A stretch of 64,000 nt of DNA, taken from positions 124,001 to 188,000 of the forward strand of contig CBDBJR010000001.1 of NCBI GenBank assembly GCA_965206445.1, read 5' to 3'. Below, in pieces: positions 17,234 to 24,671 of this stretch. The position numbers were made by a program, and so were the translations under genes. The notes below the pieces were generated by a model. That model was not told the DNA's origin. It saw nothing but the letters and a program-made list of their open reading frames with translations, and did no database searches. The DNA comes from CBDBJR01 sp965206445. Its GTDB lineage: Bacteria > Pseudomonadota > Gammaproteobacteria > Arenicellales > Poriferihabitantaceae. Positions within the stretch are counted from its first letter, which is position 1. Every line of letters begins with the position of its first letter.

Positions 17234-17349
17234 TTTGTTGTTTTATTGTTGTTTTATTGCTGATTTATTGCTGATTTATTGCTGATTTATTGTTGGTTTA
17301 TTGTTGGTTTATTGTTGGTTTATTGTTGGTTTATTGTTGGTTTATTGTC
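17234..17349. repeat. 11 bp AT-rich minisatellite, about ten units
   Basis: Units TTTATTGTTGG, TTTATTGCTGA and TTTATTGTTGT in tandem, grouped by variant. It lies in the 396 bp gap between divergent cvfB and the NRDE gene and is strikingly AT-rich for this GC-rich region. The 11 bp period is close to one helical turn, so bent DNA or variable promoter spacing is possible. I see no gene in the gap. Confidence 0.9.
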
Positions 17350-17489
17350 GGCAGCTATTCCGGTGGCCACCGGATTGGCGGTATTCTTGCAGCGCACGCG
17401 GCGCTGAAACGCCGGGCCGCCGGGCCGTGGTGTCACGTTGCAGCGGGTAAACGGCGGCCACCCTGACAACCCATTCGAGCGCAAATCGT

Positions 17490-18254
17490 ATGTGTGTTTT
17501 GTTTCTGGCCATTCGTCGGCATCCTGATTATCCGCTGATTATCGCCGCCAATCGGGATGAGTATTACGACCGCCCCAGCCGGGAGATGCACTATTGGCCG
17601 GAGCAGGCAACCATTCTCGCCGGCCGCGACCTGCAATCGTCGGGCACCTGGCTCGGCCTCAATCGCGCCGGGCGATTCTGCGCCGTGACCAACCTGCACC
17701 GGCGGTCGGCGGTACCAAAGCAGCCTGCCCCTCCTTGCAGTCGCGGCGAGCTGGTCGCGCGCTATCTGCGCGGTCAGGACAGCGAGCACGGCTTCAGGCG
17801 GTTTCTGGCCGACCGGCAGCGGGACTTCAAGCCGTTTAATCTGGTATTTGGGACGCTCGGGGCGCTGCATACTTTTTCTACTGCCGACGCCACGGTAGCG
17901 CCGCTGTGCGCCGGCTTTCACGCTATCAGTAACGGGCCGCTTGATCAGGTCTGGCCGAAAATGTCGCGTGGGGTGGCGCGGCTTGCTGATGTTATCGAGC
18001 GGGCAGCGCGATTGGATAGTGCGGCGCTGTTGTCGATCATGCAGGACGCGGATCAAGCGCCGGATGCGCTGCTGTCGGGTGGCAATGGTACGGAAAAAGA
18101 TCGGCGGCGGTCGGCTATTTTTGTGCGTGGTGTCGATTATGGTACTCGTACGACTACGCTGCTGCTGTATTCGAAAACGCAGGTGCGGGTTGAGGAGGTG
18201 GGTTATGATGGTGGGGTGGAGCGATCGGGGAGGGGTTTTTTAATTAGGAATTAG
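17490..18254 (+). CDS. NRDE / TANGO2-family protein
   Basis: 254 aa. Starts MCVLFLAIRRHPDYPLIIAANRDEYYDRPS; the NRDE box that names the family is at residues 20-23, and Cys2 follows the initiator as in most members. GRDLQSSGTWLGLNRAGRFCAVTN is also typical. The fold is of the Ntn-hydrolase type; TANGO2 in animals is linked to haem and lipid handling, while the bacterial role is unknown. The final residues LIRN and the stop are encoded by a heptamer of the repeat element that begins at 18242. Confidence 0.88.
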   Translation: MCVLFLAIRRHPDYPLIIAANRDEYYDRPSREMHYWPEQATILAGRDLQSSGTWLGLNRAGRFCAVTNLHRRSAVPKQPAPPCSRGELVARYLRGQDSEHGFRRFLADRQRDFKPFNLVFGTLGALHTFSTADATVAPLCAGFHAISNGPLDQVWPKMSRGVARLADVIERAARLDSAALLSIMQDADQAPDALLSGGNGTEKDRRRSAIFVRGVDYGTRTTTLLLYSKTQVRVEEVGYDGGVERSGRGFLIRN

Positions 18255-18474
18255 GAAATCCGCCTTCGGCGGGAATTAGGAATTAGGAATTAGGAATTAG
18301 GAATGAAATCCAGAGAATCCGATACGGGCTAAGATTGCTCCGTGATTCCGATATGCCGGATGCCAAACACACCGAGTCAGTAATCGAAGACTGCGAACAA
18401 CCCTGAAACTTTGCGGCTCCACTATCCAACCACAAAACAAAAAATTCTCACCTGATCATTCCTAATTCCTAATT
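18242..18474. mobile_element. Second locus of the heptamer/hairpin element, internally deleted
   Basis: Two heptamers and AAATC, then hairpin CCGCCTTCGGCGG (18260-18272), four GGAATTA units, GGAATGA (18300-18306), a shortened four-helix-bundle gene on the plus strand, then TCATTCC and two inverted heptamers to about 18474. Orientation is opposite to the cluster at 6.2-7.9 kb. The right hairpin is missing or degraded. The left edge provides the stop of the NRDE gene. Confidence 0.75.
18303..18455 (+). pseudogene. Internally deleted four-helix-bundle gene, copy 5
   Basis: Both ends are kept: ATGAAATC and about 20 nt of the 5' end, then a jump of about 200 nt to the part coding WLRLLRDSD, and on to the stop region. 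The frame is also broken by small indels, so no protein is made. Unlike copies 1-3 it is not 5'-truncated. Confidence 0.8.
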
Positions 18475-18500
18475 GCATTCCCCGCACACCCCGGCGGGTA

Positions 18501-18595
18501 TCGCGACACGATGTCGCGACTCATGTCGCGATAGCCGTATCGTCTTCCCTTCGGCCGCTAAATCGCGACATTTAGTCGTGATTCGTGTCGCGTTC
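18501..18595. repeat. Cluster of TCGCGACA / TGTCGCGA inverted octamers
   Basis: Octamers at 18501 and 18563 (TCGCGACA) and at 18513 and 18524 (TGTCGCGA), with a partial one near 18587. The first pair forms TCGCGACA-CGA-TGTCGCGA, a perfect stem with a 3 nt loop. It could be a REP-like palindrome group or a set of protein-binding sites. It lies in the 560 bp gap between the NRDE gene and the defence island, which has no intact gene. Confidence 0.7.
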
Positions 18596-18699
18596 ATGCC
18601 TGGATCGAGGAAGCGGATCTTGGCAAACTGTTGGGGAAGCACGATGAAAGACAAAAGCATCAGGTAGAAGTCAAATTCTGACAGATCCCGCCCGGATCA

Positions 18700-18837
18700 A
18701 CTTTTACAGGCAGCGACAAAGTTCTTGAGGCTGGCGGCGTCGATCTCCTGAAGGCGGACGGGAAATACGCCGGAACGGTTGTAGAAATGACAAGCAGCTA
18801 TTTGGATCGGGACTTCATGGTTCTATATTCAGGTTGA
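18700..18837 (+). pseudogene. Unrecognised C-terminal gene remnant
   Basis: An open frame with coding-like composition but no start codon reads GSDKVLEAGGVDLLKADG, then KYAGTVVEMTSSYLDRDF and ends VLYSG-stop. I do not recognise the family. The frame runs past the end of the Shedu gene on the other strand by about 20 nt, so one of the two was probably cut when the island formed. Confidence 0.3.
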
Positions 18838-20020
18838 ATTGATCTCGGATCGTTTTCAGGCGTCGAAACATGTCATCATAGGTCATGATTTCCAATACGT
18901 GACGATATTTTCTCCTTATAACTTCAAAGTCACTTTTTTGATCAGGAGTGAGTCCTTCGTCTCTACCCATGATGATCATGCCGCCAGGGTTTACTATTTT
19001 GATTTTTAAATCACTCGGTAGTTTATTACCATATTTTTTATTCAATGTATCTTCGCCTTGTTGTCCCCAGCGATTCAAGTGGTAGAGATATTTTTCGAGT
19101 TGCATCACGGTGCCACTCAGTTCGCGCATGGGCACATGGTTCCCTCGGTAGCGGTTACTCGTCACGACACACTCTGCAAACGGCTTTTTTATCTCGATGG
19201 CATCGACGTAGCCGGAGGCATCGACCATCAGGTAATCAATCTGGCGATACTTGCTCGCCAAACTGTCTCGGACGGGTACCTCTTTGAAGGCTTTAATGTA
19301 TTTGGGATAGAGGAACAGAATAACCTGTAGGATTTCATTCTGCCATTGGGCCTCCGTATAGGCTTCGGCCTGTTTGAGCATGTTCTCGATTTTCTTCAAC
19401 AAGTCAGTGTATTTCTCAGACTCATACTTGCTGTAGATACTCAAGGGTTGGTTCTCTATCAGGGATTTTTTCTTGTTGAGGTATTTGTGGAGTTTTGCAT
19501 CGTAGTCGACTGATATAAATAGACTGCCACGGATGATACTGCTTATACGTGCCCTAGCATACTGATCCATTTCATAGGAATTGGGGAATTCTTTCAGCAG
19601 TTTGTGGAATACTTCCGTCGGTAGTGCGTCCGGATCATCGCCTCCAACAGAGAGTTTCTTGAATCCAAACTCATTAATGCGGCGAAAGATGGATATATTG
19701 CGGTGGGCGGCAAATAGTTTCCTTTCCAGTGGAATGCTCACATGGATACTGAGGTCATAGTTAATCCCTAAGACTTCTTTTTTGATAATGTAATATCCTG
19801 CCGAAACGATTCCGATCTCAAATATGAAACTTTCAGGCTCGAACTCCTCCGTGGAGAATTCTGGATCACTGTAGAGCATTTCTTTTGTGACCGTAAAAAT
19901 TCTTCCACTGATCGCAGCTTGCCCCCTTTCGTTCAGTTGCTTATTCAGCCATTCACCGTCAGAGTTTTCGGGCGTATAAACCAACAGTAAGTCTGGCCCG
20001 TTTTGGGTGAATTGAATCAT
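18815..20020 (-). CDS. sduA: Shedu-family anti-phage nuclease (SduA, DUF4263)
   Basis: 401 aa. The C-terminal part carries the Shedu nuclease core of the PD-(D/E)xK type: QNEILQVILFLYPKYI leads into Asp262 (RQIDYLMV), Glu276 and Lys278 (AIEIKKP), then MRELSGTVMQLEKYLYHL. The N-terminal 200 residues have no domain I can name, which is usual for Shedu, where this part varies. Shedu proteins defend against phage as single-gene systems. Here the gene is the last of a minus-strand run with hsdS pieces and an FRG gene, 2 nt from the hsdS fragment. Its base composition is more AT-rich than the flanking core genes. Confidence 0.8.
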   Translation of the reverse strand: MIQFTQNGPDLLLVYTPENSDGEWLNKQLNERGQAAISGRIFTVTKEMLYSDPEFSTEEFEPESFIFEIGIVSAGYYIIKKEVLGINYDLSIHVSIPLERKLFAAHRNISIFRRINEFGFKKLSVGGDDPDALPTEVFHKLLKEFPNSYEMDQYARARISSIIRGSLFISVDYDAKLHKYLNKKKSLIENQPLSIYSKYESEKYTDLLKKIENMLKQAEAYTEAQWQNEILQVILFLYPKYIKAFKEVPVRDSLASKYRQIDYLMVDASGYVDAIEIKKPFAECVVTSNRYRGNHVPMRELSGTVMQLEKYLYHLNRWGQQGEDTLNKKYGNKLPSDLKIKIVNPGGMIIMGRDEGLTPDQKSDFEVIRRKYRHVLEIMTYDDMFRRLKTIRDQFNLNIEP

Positions 20021-20022
20021 GA

Positions 20023-20544
20023 TTATGCTTTGAAGGCTTCTTTGAGGACGGCTTGGAGGAGATGGGTGGCGTGGGTGCGGGATTGCTTGATCTCCGCTTC
20101 CAGCGTCCGGCAGGTCGTCATCAGTGCTTTCACACGCTTCACGATCGCGGCTTGCTCGGCGAGGGGTGGGAGGGGGGTTGGAATTCTATTTAAATTCTCC
20201 TGACTGAGCCTGGGTTGGAAGCCTCCCGTGACAAATGGTGTTATGTTCATGCTGTTGATTCGGTGTGCGATAAACTCCTGCAGAACAGGTTCGATGAATT
20301 CTAGCACATGAGCGTGGTTGTTTACCCAAATCTTTCCGCTGGCGTTGAAAGCTACTGGGGTAGAACGGAGTCGAAGATTTGAACCATCTTCACCAACAAG
20401 AAGAAAGTCACTGTCGTGTGTGTATCCGTCAATTTCGTCAATTATGTCTGACGCACCATAGTATGGGAATCCCTTTGTGCCCACCGACTCCAAGGCGCAA
20501 TAAGGCACCCGCTCTGCGCGCGTAATGTCATCTTCTCGCGTTAG
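20023..20544 (-). pseudogene. hsdS fragment (C-terminal half, one recognition domain)
   Basis: Encodes a single target-recognition domain from LTREDDITRAERVPYCALESVG to the distal conserved region PLPPLAEQAAIVKRVKALMTTCR and LLQAVLKEAFKA. A stop (20547-20545) cuts the frame upstream, and the N-terminal domain is absent; the first possible start is GTG 20508. The last 150 nt are about 90 percent identical to the end of the full hsdS at 21877-23229 and in the same orientation. It may be a silent specificity cassette or simply a remnant. Confidence 0.75.
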
Positions 20545-20581
20545 TCAGTTAAGCGTCGGCATCCTTAAATTATTTTTCCAT

Positions 20582-21439
20582 TTATCGTTTTATCTCGGCG
20601 TTCAAATGCTCCGCCAGATTATCCAAATCCGGAAACAGCAAATCCCGCGAAACTCCCGCCCATCGCAACTCCTTCAAAATATCTTTCCGGTTATCAGGCG
20701 GAATGATGATTTTGACCAAAAATTTGAGCGCACCCGGCAATTTATCCATCGCTTTGGGCGTATGATGGATCGTAAAATGGGCTTTCTGTACCATATGGCG
20801 CAATATAGTATGCTGCGGTATAAATGCAGCAACAACCCCTGGTTTTTCTATTTCCGGTTCTTGCTCCATCACTTTCAGAGCATCTTCCAAAGTTACATCC
20901 GGATTAAATGCGCAGTGAGCGATTGCTTTCGGAACATCTGCATGCGAATAATAAATAATCTTATCCTCCCATTGGTTTTTATTAAGCATGCCAGGGAGAA
21001 GCATCCATACGCAGGAAGCATTCGGATTTGGGTCAGAAATGACCTCTTCAACGGCGAAAAACAATGCCGTAAGGGGAGACTCCGACCAATCCAATAACCG
21101 AGAAAGCAAGCCGTGATGACGCGCAAAAACCAATTGCCCCACCTTGTCATTATCGTGCGGGAAATTTTTTTCTCTCGCTTTCGCCTGATGCCGGAAGTCA
21201 ATATTGGTGGTAACCTCTATCTTGCGGAGTTTTTTCTCCCACTTATTCGTAACCCTCTTGCTGGTAAAATCACGGAATATGCCTGGTGCCAACTGCCAAT
21301 CCGCATCGGCATGTCCGCGATACCAAAAAACTCCATACCGCGCACTGATTTTTTCAATCTCGTTAATATACTCCGCAAGCGAGTGAATTTCCGTTTCCTG
21401 AATCGACTTTGCGTCGTCTTTTTTGCTGTCGTTGGTCAT
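20582..21439 (-). CDS. FRG domain-containing protein
   Basis: 285 aa. The FRG domain is clear: FWYRGHADADWQLAPGIFR (about residues 38-56) and ARHHGLLSRLLDWSESPLTALFFAVE (about 106-131). The domain is named after a conserved F/W-RG motif; members are common in defence islands and prophages, and their biochemical activity is not established. It lies between hsdS and an hsdS fragment in an AT-richer stretch, which suggests capture into the restriction locus. No partner toxin or antitoxin is visible. Confidence 0.85.
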   Translation of the reverse strand: MTNDSKKDDAKSIQETEIHSLAEYINEIEKISARYGVFWYRGHADADWQLAPGIFRDFTSKRVTNKWEKKLRKIEVTTNIDFRHQAKAREKNFPHDNDKVGQLVFARHHGLLSRLLDWSESPLTALFFAVEEVISDPNPNASCVWMLLPGMLNKNQWEDKIIYYSHADVPKAIAHCAFNPDVTLEDALKVMEQEPEIEKPGVVAAFIPQHTILRHMVQKAHFTIHHTPKAMDKLPGALKFLVKIIIPPDNRKDILKELRWAGVSRDLLFPDLDNLAEHLNAEIKR

Positions 21440-21653
21440 GACTGATTTTTCCGTTGGTTGTTTTTGCTGGCGATGCGGACGCGATTGACTCTCTTTTCCG
21501 CTTTGCTTCGCGTGTTCGGAATTATTTCATTTTTTTAGCCGTTTTGTAACCTTTTTTGCGATTGCAAGGCGCAATCGGCAAATGCCGTCAAGTCGTCCAG
21601 GCCGCGTGAAATCGCCGAAGCCGCAATCGCCCGCATCAAAGAATTCATCGCCG

Positions 21654-21884
21654 TCATTCCACCGTCACCGATTTGGCAAGGTTGTGCGGCTTGTGTTGTA
21701 TCCGGCGACGGCGCCTTGTCTTGGTAGTGTCCCCGGGAGTGGTGTCATTCGGGATGGCGGATATGCGGCCACCGTGGGTCTCTGTAAACTGGTTGTTGAC
21801 CAACAACCCAACCACAGAGAGGTGATCTCTTTCGGGAACATAACGCATGATGAACGGATCGTCTTTCTGGTGGAAATCAATCAT
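21654..21884 (-). CDS. Small ORF overlapping the hsdS stop, unknown
   Basis: 76 aa starting MIDFHQKDDPFIMRYVPERDH. Its ATG overlaps the hsdS stop by 8 nt, the arrangement of a coupled gene, and the first half looks coding (VPERDHLSVVGLLVNN). The second half is low-complexity and basic. It may be a remnant. The rest of the 437 bp gap (21440-21876) has no other gene I can support; an A/T-rich stretch near 21530 and an unassigned plus-strand run (REIAEAAIARIKEFIAVI) near 21600-21660 are the only notable features. Confidence 0.25.
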   Translation of the reverse strand: MIDFHQKDDPFIMRYVPERDHLSVVGLLVNNQFTETHGGRISAIPNDTTPGDTTKTRRRRRIQHKPHNLAKSVTVE

Positions 21885-23229
21885 GCGAGATGGCTTCTGC
21901 GGCGGGGGCGAAGGCTTCTTTGAGGACGGCTTGGAGGAGGTGGGCGGCGTGGGTGCGGGATTGCTCGATCTCCGCTTCCAGCGCCCGGCAGGTCGTCATC
22001 AGCGCCTCCACACGCTCCACGATGGCGGCTTGCTCGGCGAGGGGTGGGAGGGGGATTTTTAATCTTGAAATTTCAGTCGAGTTGACGTTGTTGATTCCAA
22101 CCGTCGTGCGAAGCGGTACTTCAATTTGTTCTCGCAATATGCGGCTTGCCAATGCCGCGACGATGAATGGCGAATAAATGTTTTCTGGAAAACGAAGGCG
22201 CATCAAATACCCAGCATACGCATAATTTCCTGATTCCTCGTCAAAGTGAATTGTCGATCCAACTAGCGATCGACTGCCATTCGATCGAATCATTAACACG
22301 TCATGCTTCTTGAGTGAATACTGTTTCTTCTCAGCTTTTGTGAGGTTCGTGTATTTCAAGTCCTCCGTGGACAATTTCCCGGTCGATACATTGGGAATTC
22401 GCAACACAGCAGTATTTTTTGACGAATCGTAAGAGCATTTTTGAGCAGTTCCATATTGGAGAGAATGGAACAGACATCCCAATCGGCACCACTCCCAGCC
22501 CTTCGGAATCTCGAAGGGAATTTCTTCGGGGGTGATTTTGGGGAGGGATTTTTCTTTGCGGAGTTTCTTTTCGGCGATGAGGCGGGCTTTTTCGGCCTGG
22601 ATGCGGTGGAGGAGCTGGCTGGCGGGTTCCACGTCCGGGTGGGCGGCGCGCCAATCCTCCGTCAGCTTGCCCTGAATCGCCTCCTGCAGGATGGCTTGCT
22701 TGAGCTTGCTGAGGAGGGATTGCTGGTGGGTGATTTCGTGTTCAAGATTCGAGTGCTCCAAAGCACACGAATCCATGCGCTTGATGATTCGATCCTGCAC
22801 ATCCGGCTCAGGGATGGGTAGTTCAACCGCAAATAATGCTTCAGGCTGGATGCGTTTTGTGGCGGCACCGCGCGCAATTGAGACCAGAGATTTGTAGAAA
22901 TCCCCCTGCTTTAGAAAATACTCCAGCCACTCGGGGCTAAGGCCATCAGCCACATCAAAGGCAGGGAGATCAGAACTGCTTTCAAATCCATCCAATTCCT
23001 GCGGCACTACTCCAAATGCGCCTTTGTGAAGATTTTGCTTTCCATAAATGAACTGCCCTGTTCTCCGCTTGAAATACCGCGTCGCACCCTCAGTTTCTGC
23101 AATCAATGGACGCTTTTCGATCCCCTCTGCGTTCAGCCGAACCCTGATGCGCCGTTCAGCGGAAGGGTCAGATGATTCGATTTTGCTCTCGTTGAGATAA
23201 TCCCCAATGCGCTTTTGCGGCCAATTCAT
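21877..23229 (-). CDS. hsdS: Type I restriction-modification specificity subunit HsdS
   Basis: 450 aa with the two-domain plan of HsdS. The first recognition domain is about residues 1-150, followed by a coiled-coil spacer (DSCALEHSNLEHEITHQQSLLSKLK, EEAIQGKLTEDWR-like). The second recognition domain begins at IPKGWEWCRLG, and the C-terminal conserved region is PLPPLAEQAAIVERVEALM. It sets the DNA target for both methylation and cleavage. The start overlaps the hsdM stop by 4 nt. Its 3' end is duplicated at 20023-20180. Confidence 0.92.
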   Translation of the reverse strand: MNWPQKRIGDYLNESKIESSDPSAERRIRVRLNAEGIEKRPLIAETEGATRYFKRRTGQFIYGKQNLHKGAFGVVPQELDGFESSSDLPAFDVADGLSPEWLEYFLKQGDFYKSLVSIARGAATKRIQPEALFAVELPIPEPDVQDRIIKRMDSCALEHSNLEHEITHQQSLLSKLKQAILQEAIQGKLTEDWRAAHPDVEPASQLLHRIQAEKARLIAEKKLRKEKSLPKITPEEIPFEIPKGWEWCRLGCLFHSLQYGTAQKCSYDSSKNTAVLRIPNVSTGKLSTEDLKYTNLTKAEKKQYSLKKHDVLMIRSNGSRSLVGSTIHFDEESGNYAYAGYLMRLRFPENIYSPFIVAALASRILREQIEVPLRTTVGINNVNSTEISRLKIPLPPLAEQAAIVERVEALMTTCRALEAEIEQSRTHAAHLLQAVLKEAFAPAAEAISHD

Positions 23230-24659
23230 TTTATAAGGGTCCGTAGAGTTTCCAAATGTTTGCGGGAACGATTAAAGCCTTGTTTGATCTGGTTCATGAT
23301 TTCTGCGGCAGAGAGTTCCTGTGTATCCTCCTCCCGATGCGGATTCTTCACATCCAGATCAAACCCCTTCTTCAAATCCCCGACCTTCATCTTCCACGCA
23401 ACTTCGCTTTCCTCGCGCTTGTTCCACCATTCGATCATGGGCGCGAACTCGTCGAACCGGATGGCTTTGGTTTTGGAGTAGCTCTTCTGCCTCCCGGGCA
23501 GGCAGTGCTCGTAATACCAGATTTCTTTCGTCGGTGTGCCTTTATGGAAGAAGAGCAGGTTCGTGGAGACCGTGGCGGGAAAGAAGGTGGACTGCGGGAG
23601 GCGGACGATGGTGTGCAGGTTGCAGTCGGTGAGGAGTTTTTCACGGATGCGCTCCTTGTAGCCGTCGCCGGTGATGCAGCCGTCGGGCAGGACGATGGCG
23701 CAGCGGCCACCGGGCTTGAGCAGTTGGATCATGAGAATGATGAACAGGTCGGCAGATTCCCGGCAGCGGAAGGAGGCGGGGAAGTTGGTTTCGACGCCTT
23801 CGGCGATTCCTGCACCGAAGGGCGGATTGGCGAGGATGACTTCCACCTGTTGCCTGGGGCCGATGGAGTTGTATTCGGTCTTGAGACTGTCGAGGTAATG
23901 CCAGTCGGGCACGTCGAGGCCGTGGAGAATTAGATTGGTGAGGCCGAGCACATAGGGGACAGGTTTGTACTCCCAGCCGTGAATCGAATTTTGGAGGATG
24001 GCCTCGTCGTCGAGGGTGTGGACTTCGTTATCACGGATGTGGTCGATGGCGGCAGTGAGAAAGCCACCGGTTCCGGCGGCGGGGTCGAGCACCTTTTCTC
24101 CGAGCCTGGGCGCGGTCATCTGCGTCATGAGCCGGGTGATGGCGCGGGGCGTGTAGTATTCGCCCTTGTTCCCGGCGTCACGAAGTTCGATGAGGATCGA
24201 TTCGTAAATCGTGCCGAAGATGTGGCGATCTTCCGAATTGTTGAAGTCGAAGCCGTTGAGTTGGTTGATGACTTTGCGCATCGCGAAGCCCGACTTCATG
24301 TAATTGTTCACTCCATCGAAAACTTCCCGAACGATACCCGCGCGCTGCGGGGCTTTCAGAGCCTGTAGATTTGTGAGATGGATAAAGAGACCGTCGACAG
24401 GGTGGTTGATGAACAAAAGGAGTTCATCTCCGGTGATGCCCTCGGGGTCGGTTGCCCAGTTGCGCCACTGGAATTTCTCAGGGATGACGGAGGTATAGCC
24501 CTCGCGGATGAGTTCGAGTTCCTGGTCTTTCTCGTCGAGGATTTTCAGGAAGAGCATCCAGCCGAGTTGCTCAAGGCGCTGGGCGTCGCCGGAGATTCCG
24601 GGATCTTCGTCTCGCATGATGTTGCGGACATTTTTAACGATGGCAGAGATGTTGGGCAT
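23226..24659 (-). CDS. hsdM: Type I restriction-modification methyltransferase HsdM
   Basis: 477 aa N6-adenine methyltransferase subunit. SAM site DPAAGTGGF (residues 192-200) and catalytic NPPF (278-281); an HsdM N-terminal helical domain precedes them (GDAQRLEQLGWMLFLKILDE). GEYYTPRAITRLM is also typical. It works with two HsdM and one HsdS as the modification enzyme, and with HsdR for cleavage. It is 12 nt downstream of hsdR in a three-gene operon ordered R-M-S. Confidence 0.95.
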   Translation of the reverse strand: MPNISAIVKNVRNIMRDEDPGISGDAQRLEQLGWMLFLKILDEKDQELELIREGYTSVIPEKFQWRNWATDPEGITGDELLLFINHPVDGLFIHLTNLQALKAPQRAGIVREVFDGVNNYMKSGFAMRKVINQLNGFDFNNSEDRHIFGTIYESILIELRDAGNKGEYYTPRAITRLMTQMTAPRLGEKVLDPAAGTGGFLTAAIDHIRDNEVHTLDDEAILQNSIHGWEYKPVPYVLGLTNLILHGLDVPDWHYLDSLKTEYNSIGPRQQVEVILANPPFGAGIAEGVETNFPASFRCRESADLFIILMIQLLKPGGRCAIVLPDGCITGDGYKERIREKLLTDCNLHTIVRLPQSTFFPATVSTNLLFFHKGTPTKEIWYYEHCLPGRQKSYSKTKAIRFDEFAPMIEWWNKREESEVAWKMKVGDLKKGFDLDVKNPHREEDTQELSAAEIMNQIKQGFNRSRKHLETLRTLIK

Positions 24660-24671
24660 GGGATTCTAAGG

